From Paenibacillus zeirhizosphaerae (GTDB lineage: Bacteria > Bacillota > Bacilli > Paenibacillales > Paenibacillaceae), in the NCBI RefSeq assembly GCF_030705605.1, contig NZ_JAPCKK010000017.1:62001-126000 (forward strand): 64,000 bases of DNA. Reading direction: 5' to 3'. A program made the translations under genes and the position numbers. Under the pieces are notes generated by a model, which worked only from the letters and a program-made list of their open reading frames with translations, searched no databases and was not told the origin of the DNA. Numbering within the stretch: the first letter of the stretch is position 1; each line of letters begins with the position of its first letter. Of this stretch, positions 36,215 to 44,736 are shown in pieces.

Positions 36215-37216
36215 ATGAACAAAAAACCAAAAGCTATTATTGCATTGGTTTTGACCGTGCTCACGGTAGCCTTGATCATTTGGACGTGTTTTTTCTCGGG
36301 CGGAAGCTACTGGGTTTTCGATCCACAGGGACCAATTGGCCAAGCGCAAAAAGAGCTGATCATTATCACTACCGTTCTGGCTGCGGTAGTCATTCTCCCG
36401 GTTATGATCATGACCTTCGTGATTATCTGGCGCTACCGTGACAGACCGGACAGCAAGGCGAAATACAAGCCGCATTGGGATGACAGCGTGAAGCTGGAAA
36501 CCATCTGGTGGGGGATTCCGATCATTGTTATTATCGTGATTGCAGTGATCACTGCAAGATATACGTACGATCTGGAGCCTTCCAAGCCTTTAGCTTCTGC
36601 AGAGAAGCCGATAACCATTCAGGTTACCTCCTTGGACTGGAAATGGTTGTTTATGTATCCCGATGAAGGCATTGCGACTGTGAACACACTGACTATTCCC
36701 GAGGATGTGCCGGTTCGTTTCGAATTGACATCCGATGCACCGATGAACTCCTTCTGGATTCCTCAGCTCGGCGGTCAGATCTATACGATGTCCGGCATGG
36801 CTATGACCCTGCATCTGCAGGCAGATCAGCAAGGGACTTATTACGGTTCCGGTGCCAACTTCAGCGGCGAGCATTTTGCGCAAATGAGATTTGACGTGAA
36901 TGCTGTATCTCGCGAGCAATACGACCAATGGGTGAATGAAGCGAAGCAGGAGAACAACCCGCTTACGGAAGAAGGTTATGCTGCTCTCGCACAACCGGGC
37001 GTAGGACAGAAGTCAACTTATTCGGCATTCCCTGAAGGCTTGTTCCAAGAGATTGTTACGAAATACGTTGTAGAAGGTTCCGAAAACCCTCATGGAGGCC
37101 ACGGAGCGCATGCACCGTCCGAAACGGATACTTCTTCTGAGGAAGCGTCGGTCGACACAGCGTCAGCTTCCGGCAGTGAAGAGGCCCAAGCAAGTCAATC
37201 TCATTCAGGACATTAA
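36215..37216 (+). CDS. qoxA: Menaquinol oxidase aa3 subunit II (QoxA)
   Basis: A 333-aa membrane-anchored subunit of the quinol oxidase. Two membrane helices (about 8-25 and 45-70) precede an extracellular cupredoxin domain (about 125-240: WKWLFMYPDEGIATVN, SFWIPQLGGQIYTMSGM, ANFSGEHFAQMRFDVNAV). The CuA Cys ligands of cytochrome c oxidases are absent, so electrons come from quinol. A Cys near residue 24 (IWTC) is not in a good lipobox, unlike B. subtilis QoxA. The C-terminal tail is Ser/Glu/His-rich. It starts the qoxABCD operon. Confidence 0.93.
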   Translation: MNKKPKAIIALVLTVLTVALIIWTCFFSGGSYWVFDPQGPIGQAQKELIIITTVLAAVVILPVMIMTFVIIWRYRDRPDSKAKYKPHWDDSVKLETIWWGIPIIVIIVIAVITARYTYDLEPSKPLASAEKPITIQVTSLDWKWLFMYPDEGIATVNTLTIPEDVPVRFELTSDAPMNSFWIPQLGGQIYTMSGMAMTLHLQADQQGTYYGSGANFSGEHFAQMRFDVNAVSREQYDQWVNEAKQENNPLTEEGYAALAQPGVGQKSTYSAFPEGLFQEIVTKYVVEGSENPHGGHGAHAPSETDTSSEEASVDTASASGSEEAQASQSHSGH

Positions 37217-37241
37217 ATGATCTCGGGAAAGGAGGCCCCCA

Positions 37242-39218
37242 ATGCTTGATAGACTGATCGAGTTTGCACAATTCTTTTTCGTTACCGGCGATCCTCTGAT
37301 TTACGGGGCGATGGTATCAATCGCACTTGCCACAATTGCGATTTTATTCGTGCTTACTTACTTTAAAAAATGGGGCTGGCTCTGGAAAAACTGGTTAACA
37401 ACGGTTGACCATAAGAAAGTCGGTATAATGTACATCCTGGCATCGATTCTGATGCTGTTCCGCGGCGGTGTGGATGCCCTCATGATGCGTGCTCAAATCG
37501 CGCTTCCTGATATTCACTTCCTGCACCCCGAGCATTATAACCAGGTATTTACGACACATGGTACGATCATGATCCTCTTCATGGCGATGCCGTTGATGTT
37601 TGGTCTTTTCAATATCGCGGTTCCTCTGCAAATCGGGGCACGCGACGTTGCTTTTCCATTTCTGAACGCCCTCAGCTTCTGGCTGTTCTTTATGGGCGCC
37701 ATGCTGTTCAACCTGTCCTTCATCATCGGCGGTTCGCCGGATGCGGGCTGGCTGAGCTATCCGCCTCTGTCGGAGCTGTCGCATAGTCCGGGCGTGGGAC
37801 AGAACTTCTATATCTGGGGTATTCAGATCTCGGGTATCGGTTCCCTGGCAACAGGGATCAACTTTATTGTGACGATTATCAAAATGCGTGCTCCAGGCAT
37901 GACCTGGATGAAAATGCCGATGTTCACATGGTCGGTTTTCGCATCTTGTGTCATTATCATTTTTGCATTCCCTATTCTGACGGTTACGCTTGCCTTACTG
38001 TTCCTGGACCGTTTCGGCGGCGGGCATTTCTTCACGCTTGATCTGGGCGGTAACCCGATGATGTATATCAACTTGATCTGGATGTGGGGTCACCCTGAGG
38101 TTTATATCGTGGTGCTTCCTGCTTTCGGTATTTATTCGGACGTTATCAGTACGTTTGCGAAAAAGAGACTTTTCGGTTACAAATCGATGGTGTTCGCGAT
38201 GCTGATCATCAGCGTGCTGTCCTTCTTCACTTGGGCTCACCACTTCTTCACAATGGGCTCGGGCGCGGATGTGAACGCCTTCTTTGCGATAAGCACGATG
38301 GCGATCGCGATTCCGACAGGAGTTAAAGTATTTAACTGGCTGTTTACGATGTACCGCGGTAAGCTGAGCTTCCCGACACCAATGATGTGGGCGATCGCGT
38401 TCATCCCGAACTTCCTGATCGCAGGTCTGACAGGGGTTATGCTCGCTGTGGCACCAGCAGACTTCCAGTTCCATAACAGCTACTTCCTGATCGCTCACTT
38501 CCACTCCGCTCTGATCGGCGGTGTTGTGTTCGGTTATTTTGCAGGCCTGTATTACTGGTGGCCTAAAATGTTCGGCTTCACTTTGCCTGAAAATCTGGGC
38601 AAATGGGCGTTCTGGTTCTGGAATATCGGCTTCTATGTCTGCTTCCTGCCGCAATATTCGCTGGGTCTGATGGGCATGACCCGCCGGATCAGCACGTACG
38701 GCTGGGATACAGGCTGGGCCCCGCTCAACTTTGTGTCCACGATCGGTGCGTTCTTGATGGGGATTGCTTTCCTCTTCCAGGTTGCGCAAATCGGCGTTGG
38801 CATCAAGAATTACCGCAAGCTGAAGGCATCTGGCGATCCTTGGGATGCACGGACGCTGGAATGGTCCATCCCATCCCCTGCACCTGAGTATAACTTTGCT
38901 ACCATTCCGCAGGTTACAGACCGCGACGACTGGTGGGAAGAGAAGGAACGCCGCAAACAGGGAATTTACAAGGAAGAACAGCCAATTGAACCGATCCATA
39001 TGCCGAAAAACTCGGCCATTCCGTTCATTATGTCGGTATGCTGGTTTGTTGCGGGCTTCGGCTTCGTATTCGGCTGGTTGATCTTTATCATTCCAGGCTT
39101 GCTCGGTGTTGCGGCTTGTATGATCGCCCGCTCCTTCTACTCGTACGACGCGGATTACTACATCCCTGTGGATGAAGTTAAACGCACTGAAGCGGCTATA
39201 AGAGGAGGGTCGGTATAA
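37242..39218 (+). CDS. qoxB: Menaquinol oxidase aa3 subunit I (QoxB)
   Basis: A 658-aa heme-copper oxidase catalytic subunit with about 14 membrane helices. Heme a and CuB ligands are recognisable: TTHGTIMILF (low-spin heme His), WGHPEVYIVVLP (CuB His cross-linked to Tyr), TWAHHFFT (CuB His pair) and AHFHSALIGG (heme His pair). The K- and D-pathway residues were not traced. It reduces O2 to water and pumps protons. Spaced 25 bases from qoxA. Confidence 0.95.
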   Translation: MLDRLIEFAQFFFVTGDPLIYGAMVSIALATIAILFVLTYFKKWGWLWKNWLTTVDHKKVGIMYILASILMLFRGGVDALMMRAQIALPDIHFLHPEHYNQVFTTHGTIMILFMAMPLMFGLFNIAVPLQIGARDVAFPFLNALSFWLFFMGAMLFNLSFIIGGSPDAGWLSYPPLSELSHSPGVGQNFYIWGIQISGIGSLATGINFIVTIIKMRAPGMTWMKMPMFTWSVFASCVIIIFAFPILTVTLALLFLDRFGGGHFFTLDLGGNPMMYINLIWMWGHPEVYIVVLPAFGIYSDVISTFAKKRLFGYKSMVFAMLIISVLSFFTWAHHFFTMGSGADVNAFFAISTMAIAIPTGVKVFNWLFTMYRGKLSFPTPMMWAIAFIPNFLIAGLTGVMLAVAPADFQFHNSYFLIAHFHSALIGGVVFGYFAGLYYWWPKMFGFTLPENLGKWAFWFWNIGFYVCFLPQYSLGLMGMTRRISTYGWDTGWAPLNFVSTIGAFLMGIAFLFQVAQIGVGIKNYRKLKASGDPWDARTLEWSIPSPAPEYNFATIPQVTDRDDWWEEKERRKQGIYKEEQPIEPIHMPKNSAIPFIMSVCWFVAGFGFVFGWLIFIIPGLLGVAACMIARSFYSYDADYYIPVDEVKRTEAAIRGGSV

Positions 39219-39823
39219 TGGCGCAAGCAACATCACATCATGGCCACGGCCATGACCATGGGCATCACGATCCTCAGGAACTGAAAATGCTCGGCTTCTG
39301 GATTTTCCTGGTTACCGACGTTATTTTGTTCAGTACGCTGTTCGCTACGTTCGCCGTGCTGCGGAATAATACGGCCGGAGGACCGGGACCGGAACTATTT
39401 AATATGACAGGTGTCATTCTCGAAACATTCCTCCTGCTCACGAGCAGTTTCACGAGCGGTCTGGCCGTACTGGCCATGAATAAAGGCAACCTGAAGCAGC
39501 TTCTCGCTTGGCTGGTTGTCACAGTATTGCTCGGCCTTGGCTTCCTGGGGCTTGAAATTTACGAGTTTGTTGAAATGGTTCATGAAGGGGCAACCTTCAT
39601 GACCAGCGCTTATCTGTCTGCATTCTTTACCCTGGTAGGTACGCACGGTCTGCACGTTACCGTGGGGATCTGCTGGATGATTGGCCTTATGATTCAGTTG
39701 AAGCAGCGGGGCATTACCGATGTAACAAGAGGCAAAATCTCCGCGATCAGCTTGTATTGGCACTTTTTGGATGCCGTATGGATTTTCGTACTTTCGATTG
39801 TGTATCTGATGGGGGTGATGTAG
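39218..39823 (+). CDS. qoxC: Menaquinol oxidase subunit III (QoxC)
   Basis: A 201-aa polytopic subunit with five membrane helices and the family phrases FWIFLVTDVILFSTLFATFAVL and GTHGLHVTVGICWM. The N-terminus is unusually His-rich (SHHGHGHDHGHHDP, residues 6-19), a possible metal-binding tag. It overlaps qoxB by one base (TAATG), so translation is coupled. Confidence 0.93.
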   Translation: MAQATSHHGHGHDHGHHDPQELKMLGFWIFLVTDVILFSTLFATFAVLRNNTAGGPGPELFNMTGVILETFLLLTSSFTSGLAVLAMNKGNLKQLLAWLVVTVLLGLGFLGLEIYEFVEMVHEGATFMTSAYLSAFFTLVGTHGLHVTVGICWMIGLMIQLKQRGITDVTRGKISAISLYWHFLDAVWIFVLSIVYLMGVM

Positions 39824-40156
39824 ATGGCACAGCACCACACTGGCGCCGAATCTCATGGGCATGAAGACCACGGCTCCGTGAAATCCTACGTTATCGGATT
39901 TATTCTGTCCATCGTTCTGACCATCATTCCGCTGGTTGTTGTTTTAAATGATATGATGGGCCGGACCGGAACCATGGTTATTATTCTGATTACCGCCGTC
40001 CTGCAATTTGTCGTACAGCTCTTCTTCTTCATGCATATCCGTGAGGGAAAAGGACCACGCTGGAATGTGATGACCTTGATTCTGGGCATTGTCATTCTCT
40101 TGACGATTGTGGGCGGATCGATCTGGATCATGACTTACAATGCGGTAGCTCATTAA
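39824..40156 (+). CDS. qoxD: Menaquinol oxidase subunit IV (QoxD)
   Basis: A 110-aa small subunit with three membrane helices and the CyoD/QoxD pattern: IGFILSIVLTIIPLVVVL, LQFVVQLFFFMHI, and VILLTIVGGSIWIM. It begins directly after the qoxC stop codon. A His-rich start (QHHTGAESHGHEDHG) mirrors that of QoxC. Last gene of the operon. Confidence 0.92.
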   Translation: MAQHHTGAESHGHEDHGSVKSYVIGFILSIVLTIIPLVVVLNDMMGRTGTMVIILITAVLQFVVQLFFFMHIREGKGPRWNVMTLILGIVILLTIVGGSIWIMTYNAVAH

Positions 40157-40174
40157 GGTTTTTATGCATTCCTA

Positions 40175-40219
40175 AAGGGGCACCCCAAAGCGATTCTGCT
40201 GAGGGGTGCCCCTTTTTTT
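40175..40219 (+). terminator. Terminator of qox operon
   Basis: Hairpin AAGGGGCACCCC / GGGGTGCCCCTT followed by T7. Confidence 0.92.
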
Positions 40220-40304
40220 ATATGGAAATCACCGGAGCGGATACGGGAGTATAAATGAATCGAAAGCTTAATACGCTATAGGAGAAAGGCCGCTTCATAT
40301 ATTA

Positions 40305-40316
40305 GTAAGCGCTTAC
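40305..40316 (+). promoter_or_regulatory. Palindrome GTAAGCGCTTAC (cre/LacI-type operator-like)
   Basis: Perfect 12-bp palindrome with central CG, 48 bases before the next start codon. It resembles a cre core (outer T and A missing) or another LacI-family operator. Confidence 0.45.
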
Positions 40317-40363
40317 CTATAACTCTCTTTATTAGTGAGCCGGATCGAAAGGAAGGTGTGTCC

Positions 40364-41383
40364 ATGGAATACGATTTGGGTAAGGGAGAGATGGCAATAA
40401 GCAGTGAATCTGTGCCCTTGCTGGTGGAGCTTGCCCAGAGAGGCGTCATAAGCAAAACGGACGCATTGCTCCAGTATTTCCTGGAGGATGTGGTCCGGCA
40501 GCATGCAGGCAAAATCTTATTTCAAGCGTCTCATGAAAATACAGCGTTGGACACACTGTTGGGTTGGTGTGACGAATTTCGAGAGCGGCGGCTCCGGTTG
40601 AATGCCAATTGGAAAAGCAGGATGCTTTTGCAGAGGAGTAGGGCTGACGGGCTTTGTCTCTTCAATGGGGAGCTGCGACAGGAAGAAAAGATAGCCGGTG
40701 TGCTTGAGGCTTATACGTCGGCCAATGACCCGGAGGAGCAGCGTTTGTTGTCTGGGCGGATCATCAGCAGGCTTGAGCACATGTATGAGTATTGGTTTGA
40801 GTATATGAAAGGGCAACCGGTGACCGTGGCTCTGGCTTTTGAGTCAAGCGCATCTCCCTATAAGGATGCTTTTCTTGATCATCAGTTGGAAGCTGTCATG
40901 CGTGCGGCGCTTACGGCAATGGAGAACGGATGGGAGCCGAGGACCGAGATTGTGATCACGAATCCGGCAGAAGCGGCGGGGTTTAGAATGCTGCGCGAAT
41001 GGATAGATACGGTGGCCGAGCAGACGCTTTGGGCTTATTTCCGCAGTGTGCCTTACCGCGTCGGCGCGCTGCTGTCTGCTGACAGGGCGTCATCTGCTGC
41101 TGCAGGCGAGCTCGCGTATCATACCGATTTGCTCTTTATTGATTACACACAAAGCTTTCCGGATCATGTTATAAAATATTTGCTTGAGCTCGAAGATATA
41201 ATAACATCTGTACGCAGCATCAGGCCAGAGATGGAGGTATGGGTCATTTTCAGCCATATGGAAGATCATATGGAGTCCGTTTTTCAGGCTGGCGTTACGG
41301 GGATTGTCTGTCCTCCCTCCGAGGCGGCACTGTTTAAACTTAGAGATGCACAGAAGATACTGCGTCAGAATCATGATAAATGA
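40364..41383 (+). CDS. PPDK-derived PEP-binding-domain pseudoenzyme
   Basis: A 339-aa protein that aligns by eye with the linker and C-terminal TIM barrel of pyruvate phosphate dikinase, in order: LVELAQRGVISKTDALL; CDEFRERRLRLNAN; GLCLFNGELRQEEKI (PPDK GLCRTEHMFF); MKGQPVTVALAF (PPDK RLLDPPLHEF); PRTEIVITNPAEA; PYRVGALLSADRASSAAAGELAYHTDLLFIDYTQ; and AGVTGIVCPPSEAALFKLRDAQ. The catalytic residues are lost: Arg of RTEH, the metal Glu of MIEIPR, Asn of GTNDLTQ, and the CGEHGG loop (here FSHMEDH). The phospho-His swivel and ATP-grasp domains are missing. It is probably a regulatory or binding protein. The start ATG 40364 follows GGAAGG. Confidence 0.7.
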   Translation: MEYDLGKGEMAISSESVPLLVELAQRGVISKTDALLQYFLEDVVRQHAGKILFQASHENTALDTLLGWCDEFRERRLRLNANWKSRMLLQRSRADGLCLFNGELRQEEKIAGVLEAYTSANDPEEQRLLSGRIISRLEHMYEYWFEYMKGQPVTVALAFESSASPYKDAFLDHQLEAVMRAALTAMENGWEPRTEIVITNPAEAAGFRMLREWIDTVAEQTLWAYFRSVPYRVGALLSADRASSAAAGELAYHTDLLFIDYTQSFPDHVIKYLLELEDIITSVRSIRPEMEVWVIFSHMEDHMESVFQAGVTGIVCPPSEAALFKLRDAQKILRQNHDK

Positions 41384-41389
41384 TTTAAT

Positions 41390-41421
41390 GAAGGAATCTG
41401 CCCCGGGCAGGTTCCTTTTTT
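41390..41421 (+). terminator. Terminator after PPDK-like gene
   Basis: Hairpin AAGGAATCTGCC / GGCAGGTTCCTT followed by TTTTTT. Confidence 0.88.
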
Positions 41422-41452
41422 TATAGATAAATGCTGATTTTTCATTCTGCAT

Positions 41453-41482
41453 ATTTACATATTCCGGATGAAGAAGATATAA
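41453..41482 (+). promoter_or_regulatory. Sigma-A promoter upstream of metal ATPase
   Basis: TTTACA (41453-41458), 18-bp spacer, TATAAT (41477-41482). A second, weaker set TTGTGT (41494) / TATTAT (41516) lies just downstream. Confidence 0.6.
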
Positions 41483-41529
41483 TATAAATAAAGTTGTGTT
41501 AACGCAAAAGAATTGTATTATTGCAAAAA

Positions 41530-41544
41530 TGATTATCATTCTCA
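41530..41544 (+). promoter_or_regulatory. Fur-family box
   Basis: TGATTATCATTCTCA fits the 7-1-7 Fur pattern TGATAATnATTATCA with two mismatches. It is better for Fur than for PerR. Confidence 0.55.
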
Positions 41545-41550
41545 TTGATA

Positions 41551-41585
41551 CATGCTGCTTCGCCTATATGGTGAAGCAGCATGTG
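41551..41585 (+). promoter_or_regulatory. Leader hairpin before metal ATPase
   Basis: CATGCTGCTTCGCC / GGTGAAGCAGCATG with a five-base loop, followed by a broken T-run (TGTCATTTTTA). It lies in the presumed 5' untranslated region and may be an attenuator or stability element. Confidence 0.5.
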
Positions 41586-41638
41586 TCATTTTTAGGGCAT
41601 TAACAATGGATTTCATTCTCAATTAGAAAAGGGACGTG

Positions 41639-43600
41639 ATGAAAATGCAGGCAATCAACAATGCTTTTCCCCAATCTGCCACAGCACTAAAGCCGAAAAC
41701 AGGCAACCAGGGGCCGAGTCGCAAACGCCGGTTTCCGCTAGGCAGCATGCTTAAAAATAAAGAGATACAAACTGCGGCGGGAAGCGGTATTCTGATGCTG
41801 ACAGCTTGGGGAGTATCCCATTGGTCAGAATGGTTGTCTATCGTGCTGTATGTTCTGTCCTATACGCTGGGCGGGTGGACCAAGGCGCGGGAAGGCATGG
41901 AGACACTGGTGAAAGAGCGTGATCTGGACGTCAATCTGCTTATGATTGCAGCGTCGCTCGGAGCCGCCGCAATCGGTTACTGGAATGAAGGAGCCATGCT
42001 GATCTTCATATTTGCGCTTAGCGGCGCGCTGGAGAGCTATACGAATGAGCGCAGCAGCAAGGATATCTCGGAGCTGATGGCGTTAAAACCCGAGACAGCC
42101 CTTCGCCTTAACGGTACTCATATGGAAAAAGTGAACATAGAGGAGTTAGTTCCGGGCGATCTGCTGATCGTCAAGCCGGGAGAATTGATTCCTGCTGACG
42201 GGTGCGTTACCAGGGGGTACTCTGCAGTCAATCAGGCTTCCATTACGGGGGAGTCGGTGCCTGTGGACAAAACGGCAGGAGATGAAGTCTACGCGGGTAC
42301 TTTGAATGGAGAAGGTGTGCTGTACGTTGAGGTAACGAAAAATACCGAGGAAACGCTCTTCGCTAAAATGATCAGACTTGTTGAGGAAGCGCAGACGGTT
42401 GTCCCGGACTCACAGCGTTTTATCAAACGCTTCGAATCGATGTATGCACGGATTGTGGTAGTCGTTACCCTTCTGCTTATCGCTGGCGCTCCGCTGCTGC
42501 TGGGGTGGGGCTGGGAGCAAGCTTTCTATAAAGCGATGGTATTTCTGGTCGTAGCGTCTCCCTGTGCTTTGGTGTCCTCCATCATGCCGGCGGTACTGTC
42601 AACGATTTCTAACAGAGCACGCAAAGGGATTCTATTTAAGGGCGGAGCGCATGTTGAAAATATGGCTTTGGCATCCGTGGTGGCATTCGACAAGACCGGT
42701 ACGCTGACCGTAGGTTCTCCGCTGATCACAGACTGGGTGACTGCCGAGGGCATTGATGCGGATGAGATGCTTTCAGCGGTTGCTGCTATTGAAGGGTTCT
42801 CCATGCACCCGCTGGCAAGGGCGGTAGTGAGCAAAGCGGCTGAACGGGGGCTTGTCCTACCGGAGGCATCAAATGTGCAATCGCTGACGGGCTGGGGCAT
42901 GGAAGGAGAAGTCGATGGAGTACGTTGGAAAATCGGACGGACCGACATCCTTGACCGTGAGGAGACTGCTGCACAATGGAGAGAACTGCGCAATCAATTC
43001 GAGAAGGAAGGAAAGACGGTATCCGTCATTTTGCAGGAAGGACAGGTGGCAGGCCTGCTTGCTATGCGTGATGAGTTGCGTCCGCAGGCGCCCGAAGCGG
43101 TGCAGCGTCTGCGTAGTATGGGAATCAAGGTGGTCATGCTGACAGGGGACCGGCGTGAAACGGCATCGGTGATTGCAGCCAAAGCTGGGGTAGACCAGGT
43201 GTACGCGGGACTTACCCCCGAAGACAAGGTCAATCATGTCAGAGATTTGCGTGAGCGTTACGGGCATGTCGTCATGATCGGAGACGGGGTGAATGACGCA
43301 CCAGCTCTTGGTGCGGCAACGGTAGGCTTGGGTATGGGAATGAACGGAAGCGGCGCGGCGCTTGAGGTGGCCGATGTGGTTCTCATGAATGACAGTATCG
43401 AAGAAATCGCGCCAACGATTGCGTTGGCCCGTAGGACTCAACGAATTATCAAGCAGAACATGATCTTTGCGATTACCGTTATTTTGCTGCTGATCGCGGG
43501 AAACTTTCTGGAGAACATTGCGCTCCCACTCGGGGTTGTAGGGCATGAAGGCAGCACACTGCTTGTAATCCTGAACGGGCTGCGTCTGCTTCGCTCCTGA
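41639..43600 (+). CDS. pfeT: P1B4-type heavy-metal P-type ATPase (Fe(II)/Co/Zn efflux, PfeT-like)
   Basis: A 653-aa membrane ATPase. There is no N-terminal metal-binding HMA domain. The membrane metal motif is SPC (in VVASPCALVSSIMPAVLSTISNRARKG), the P1B4 signature, not CPC. The phosphorylation motif DKTGTLT, the TGES actuator motif and GDGVNDAPALGAATVGLGMG are intact, as is the HP motif (SMHPLA). It closely resembles Bacillus PfeT (formerly ZosA), which exports Fe(II) under PerR. ATG 41639 was taken; ATG 41645 is also possible. A Fur-like box upstream suggests iron control. Confidence 0.85.
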   Translation: MKMQAINNAFPQSATALKPKTGNQGPSRKRRFPLGSMLKNKEIQTAAGSGILMLTAWGVSHWSEWLSIVLYVLSYTLGGWTKAREGMETLVKERDLDVNLLMIAASLGAAAIGYWNEGAMLIFIFALSGALESYTNERSSKDISELMALKPETALRLNGTHMEKVNIEELVPGDLLIVKPGELIPADGCVTRGYSAVNQASITGESVPVDKTAGDEVYAGTLNGEGVLYVEVTKNTEETLFAKMIRLVEEAQTVVPDSQRFIKRFESMYARIVVVVTLLLIAGAPLLLGWGWEQAFYKAMVFLVVASPCALVSSIMPAVLSTISNRARKGILFKGGAHVENMALASVVAFDKTGTLTVGSPLITDWVTAEGIDADEMLSAVAAIEGFSMHPLARAVVSKAAERGLVLPEASNVQSLTGWGMEGEVDGVRWKIGRTDILDREETAAQWRELRNQFEKEGKTVSVILQEGQVAGLLAMRDELRPQAPEAVQRLRSMGIKVVMLTGDRRETASVIAAKAGVDQVYAGLTPEDKVNHVRDLRERYGHVVMIGDGVNDAPALGAATVGLGMGMNGSGAALEVADVVLMNDSIEEIAPTIALARRTQRIIKQNMIFAITVILLLIAGNFLENIALPLGVVGHEGSTLLVILNGLRLLRS

Positions 43601-43644
43601 ATTTCCGCGTGAACACAACCGATGATCACGGCTGCTTGCAGCGC

Positions 43645-43699
43645 AAAAGGAGCGTCTCCGCCAAACTGTTCAGTCAGATGGCAGAGCCGCTCCTTTTTT
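43645..43699. terminator. Bidirectional terminator, metal ATPase / ZIP gene
   Basis: Arms AAAAGGAGCG / CGCTCCTTTTTT with an inner GCCA / TGGC pairing, between two convergent genes. Confidence 0.8.
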
Positions 43700-43705
43700 A
43701 GTGAA

Positions 43706-44443
43706 CTAAAACGATTCTGTCAAACCGATCATGGTAAGCAGGCCGAGCAAAAAGGATAAGGTTGCTGTACGCTGATTGCCGTCCCCGTGGCTTTCGGGAA
43801 TCAATTCCTTGTAGACGATGAACATCATCGCACCTGCGGCAAAGGCTAGTCCGTAAGGCACTAGTCCGGAAACAAAGGAGCTCAGGTAGAATCCGAGCAA
43901 GCTGGTGACGATTTCGACCGCTCCTGTCAGTGTCGCAATGCCAAGCGCCTTGAGGCGTCCTATATTCTGGTTGACAAGAAACAGGGCAACGAGGAATCCT
44001 TCAGGAGCATTTTGCAAACCGATGGAGAAAGCAATCAGATTGCCCAGGCTCTGGTCTTCGCTTGCGTAGCTGACCCCTACCGATAACCCCTCGGGCAGAT
44101 TGTGTAGCGTAATCGCCGTAACAATCAGAAATGCTCTGGCCTCGATGGGGAAAAGCGGGCTTTGATCGGAATTCTCCAAGTCAATATGAGGGATGTTCAT
44201 TTCCAGCACAAGCAGTACGAGCGCGCCCAGCAGCAGCCCGGCAGTCAGCACAAAGAGGTTGGATTGGCCCAACGCTTCGGGGATCAGATTATACATGGAG
44301 GCCGAGGTCATGATGCCGGCTGCGTACGCAAGCAGGATATCGCGAAGTCGGTGGGTTACATTTTTTCTCATAAATAGAATCGGCATAGCGCCGATTCCGG
44401 TAGACATAGCAGAAATAAAACTGCCGATCAATACGTCGTTCAT
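43706..44443 (-). CDS. ZIP family divalent metal transporter
   Basis: A 245-aa transporter with eight predicted membrane helices. The conserved helix IV ALITLHNLPEGLSVGVS-like motif reads TLHNLPEGLSVGV and helix V reads LQNAPEGFLVALF; both carry the His, Asn, Glu residues of the binuclear metal site. It resembles bacterial ZupT/ZIP proteins and likely imports or equilibrates Zn, Fe or Mn. ATG 44443 was chosen because GGAGGAATTAAC precedes it; the frame extends upstream to 44482. Its neighbours are a metal exporter and a PerR-like box. Confidence 0.88.
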   Translation of the reverse strand: MNDVLIGSFISAMSTGIGAMPILFMRKNVTHRLRDILLAYAAGIMTSASMYNLIPEALGQSNLFVLTAGLLLGALVLLVLEMNIPHIDLENSDQSPLFPIEARAFLIVTAITLHNLPEGLSVGVSYASEDQSLGNLIAFSIGLQNAPEGFLVALFLVNQNIGRLKALGIATLTGAVEIVTSLLGFYLSSFVSGLVPYGLAFAAGAMMFIVYKELIPESHGDGNQRTATLSFLLGLLTMIGLTESF

Positions 44444-44493
44444 TGCCGTTAATTCCTCCACTTGTGAACAGCCTTCATTCATGAAAACTTCAT

Positions 44494-44522
44494 TTGACTC
44501 TTTTCAGGCAGTACAGCATAAT
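44494..44522 (+). promoter_or_regulatory. Sigma-A promoter upstream of trxB
   Basis: TTGACT (44494-44499), 17-bp spacer, CATAAT (44517-44522). The trxB start is 215 bases downstream, so a long leader or a second promoter nearer the gene is possible. Confidence 0.55.
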
Positions 44523-44531
44523 GAAATTAAT

Positions 44532-44546
44532 TTAGAATCATTATAA
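44532..44546. promoter_or_regulatory. PerR-like box
   Basis: TTAGAATCATTATAA matches the PerR consensus TTATAATnATTATAA at all but one position. It lies at the predicted start point of the forward promoter and upstream of the divergent ZIP gene, so it could control either. Confidence 0.65.
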
Positions 44547-44736
44547 GTGTATGTGTTCCGCAGGGTTTAGCGCTTAAGATCAAGCTTGAGGCGGCGGATA
44601 TTCCGACTTTTTTTAAATGTATGCCTTTGTCTGGACAGTTGATGCCAAGCCTGATCTCATTATTTTGTATGAATGCCAAAAAAGCAACTCTTATCCTGCA
44701 TCAGAAACGATAGTTGAATCCTGGAGGTTGAATATT

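Noticed and set aside
37995..39236. A 413-codon minus-strand frame across qoxB
   Set aside because: Antisense shadow of a highly conserved membrane protein gene; His/Arg/Glu-rich nonsense composition.
44617..44736. N-terminal extension of trxB by 40 codons
   Set aside because: No ribosome binding site at the upstream start, and the extension precedes the well-placed TGGAGG and the FAD loop. The start at 44737 is conventional.
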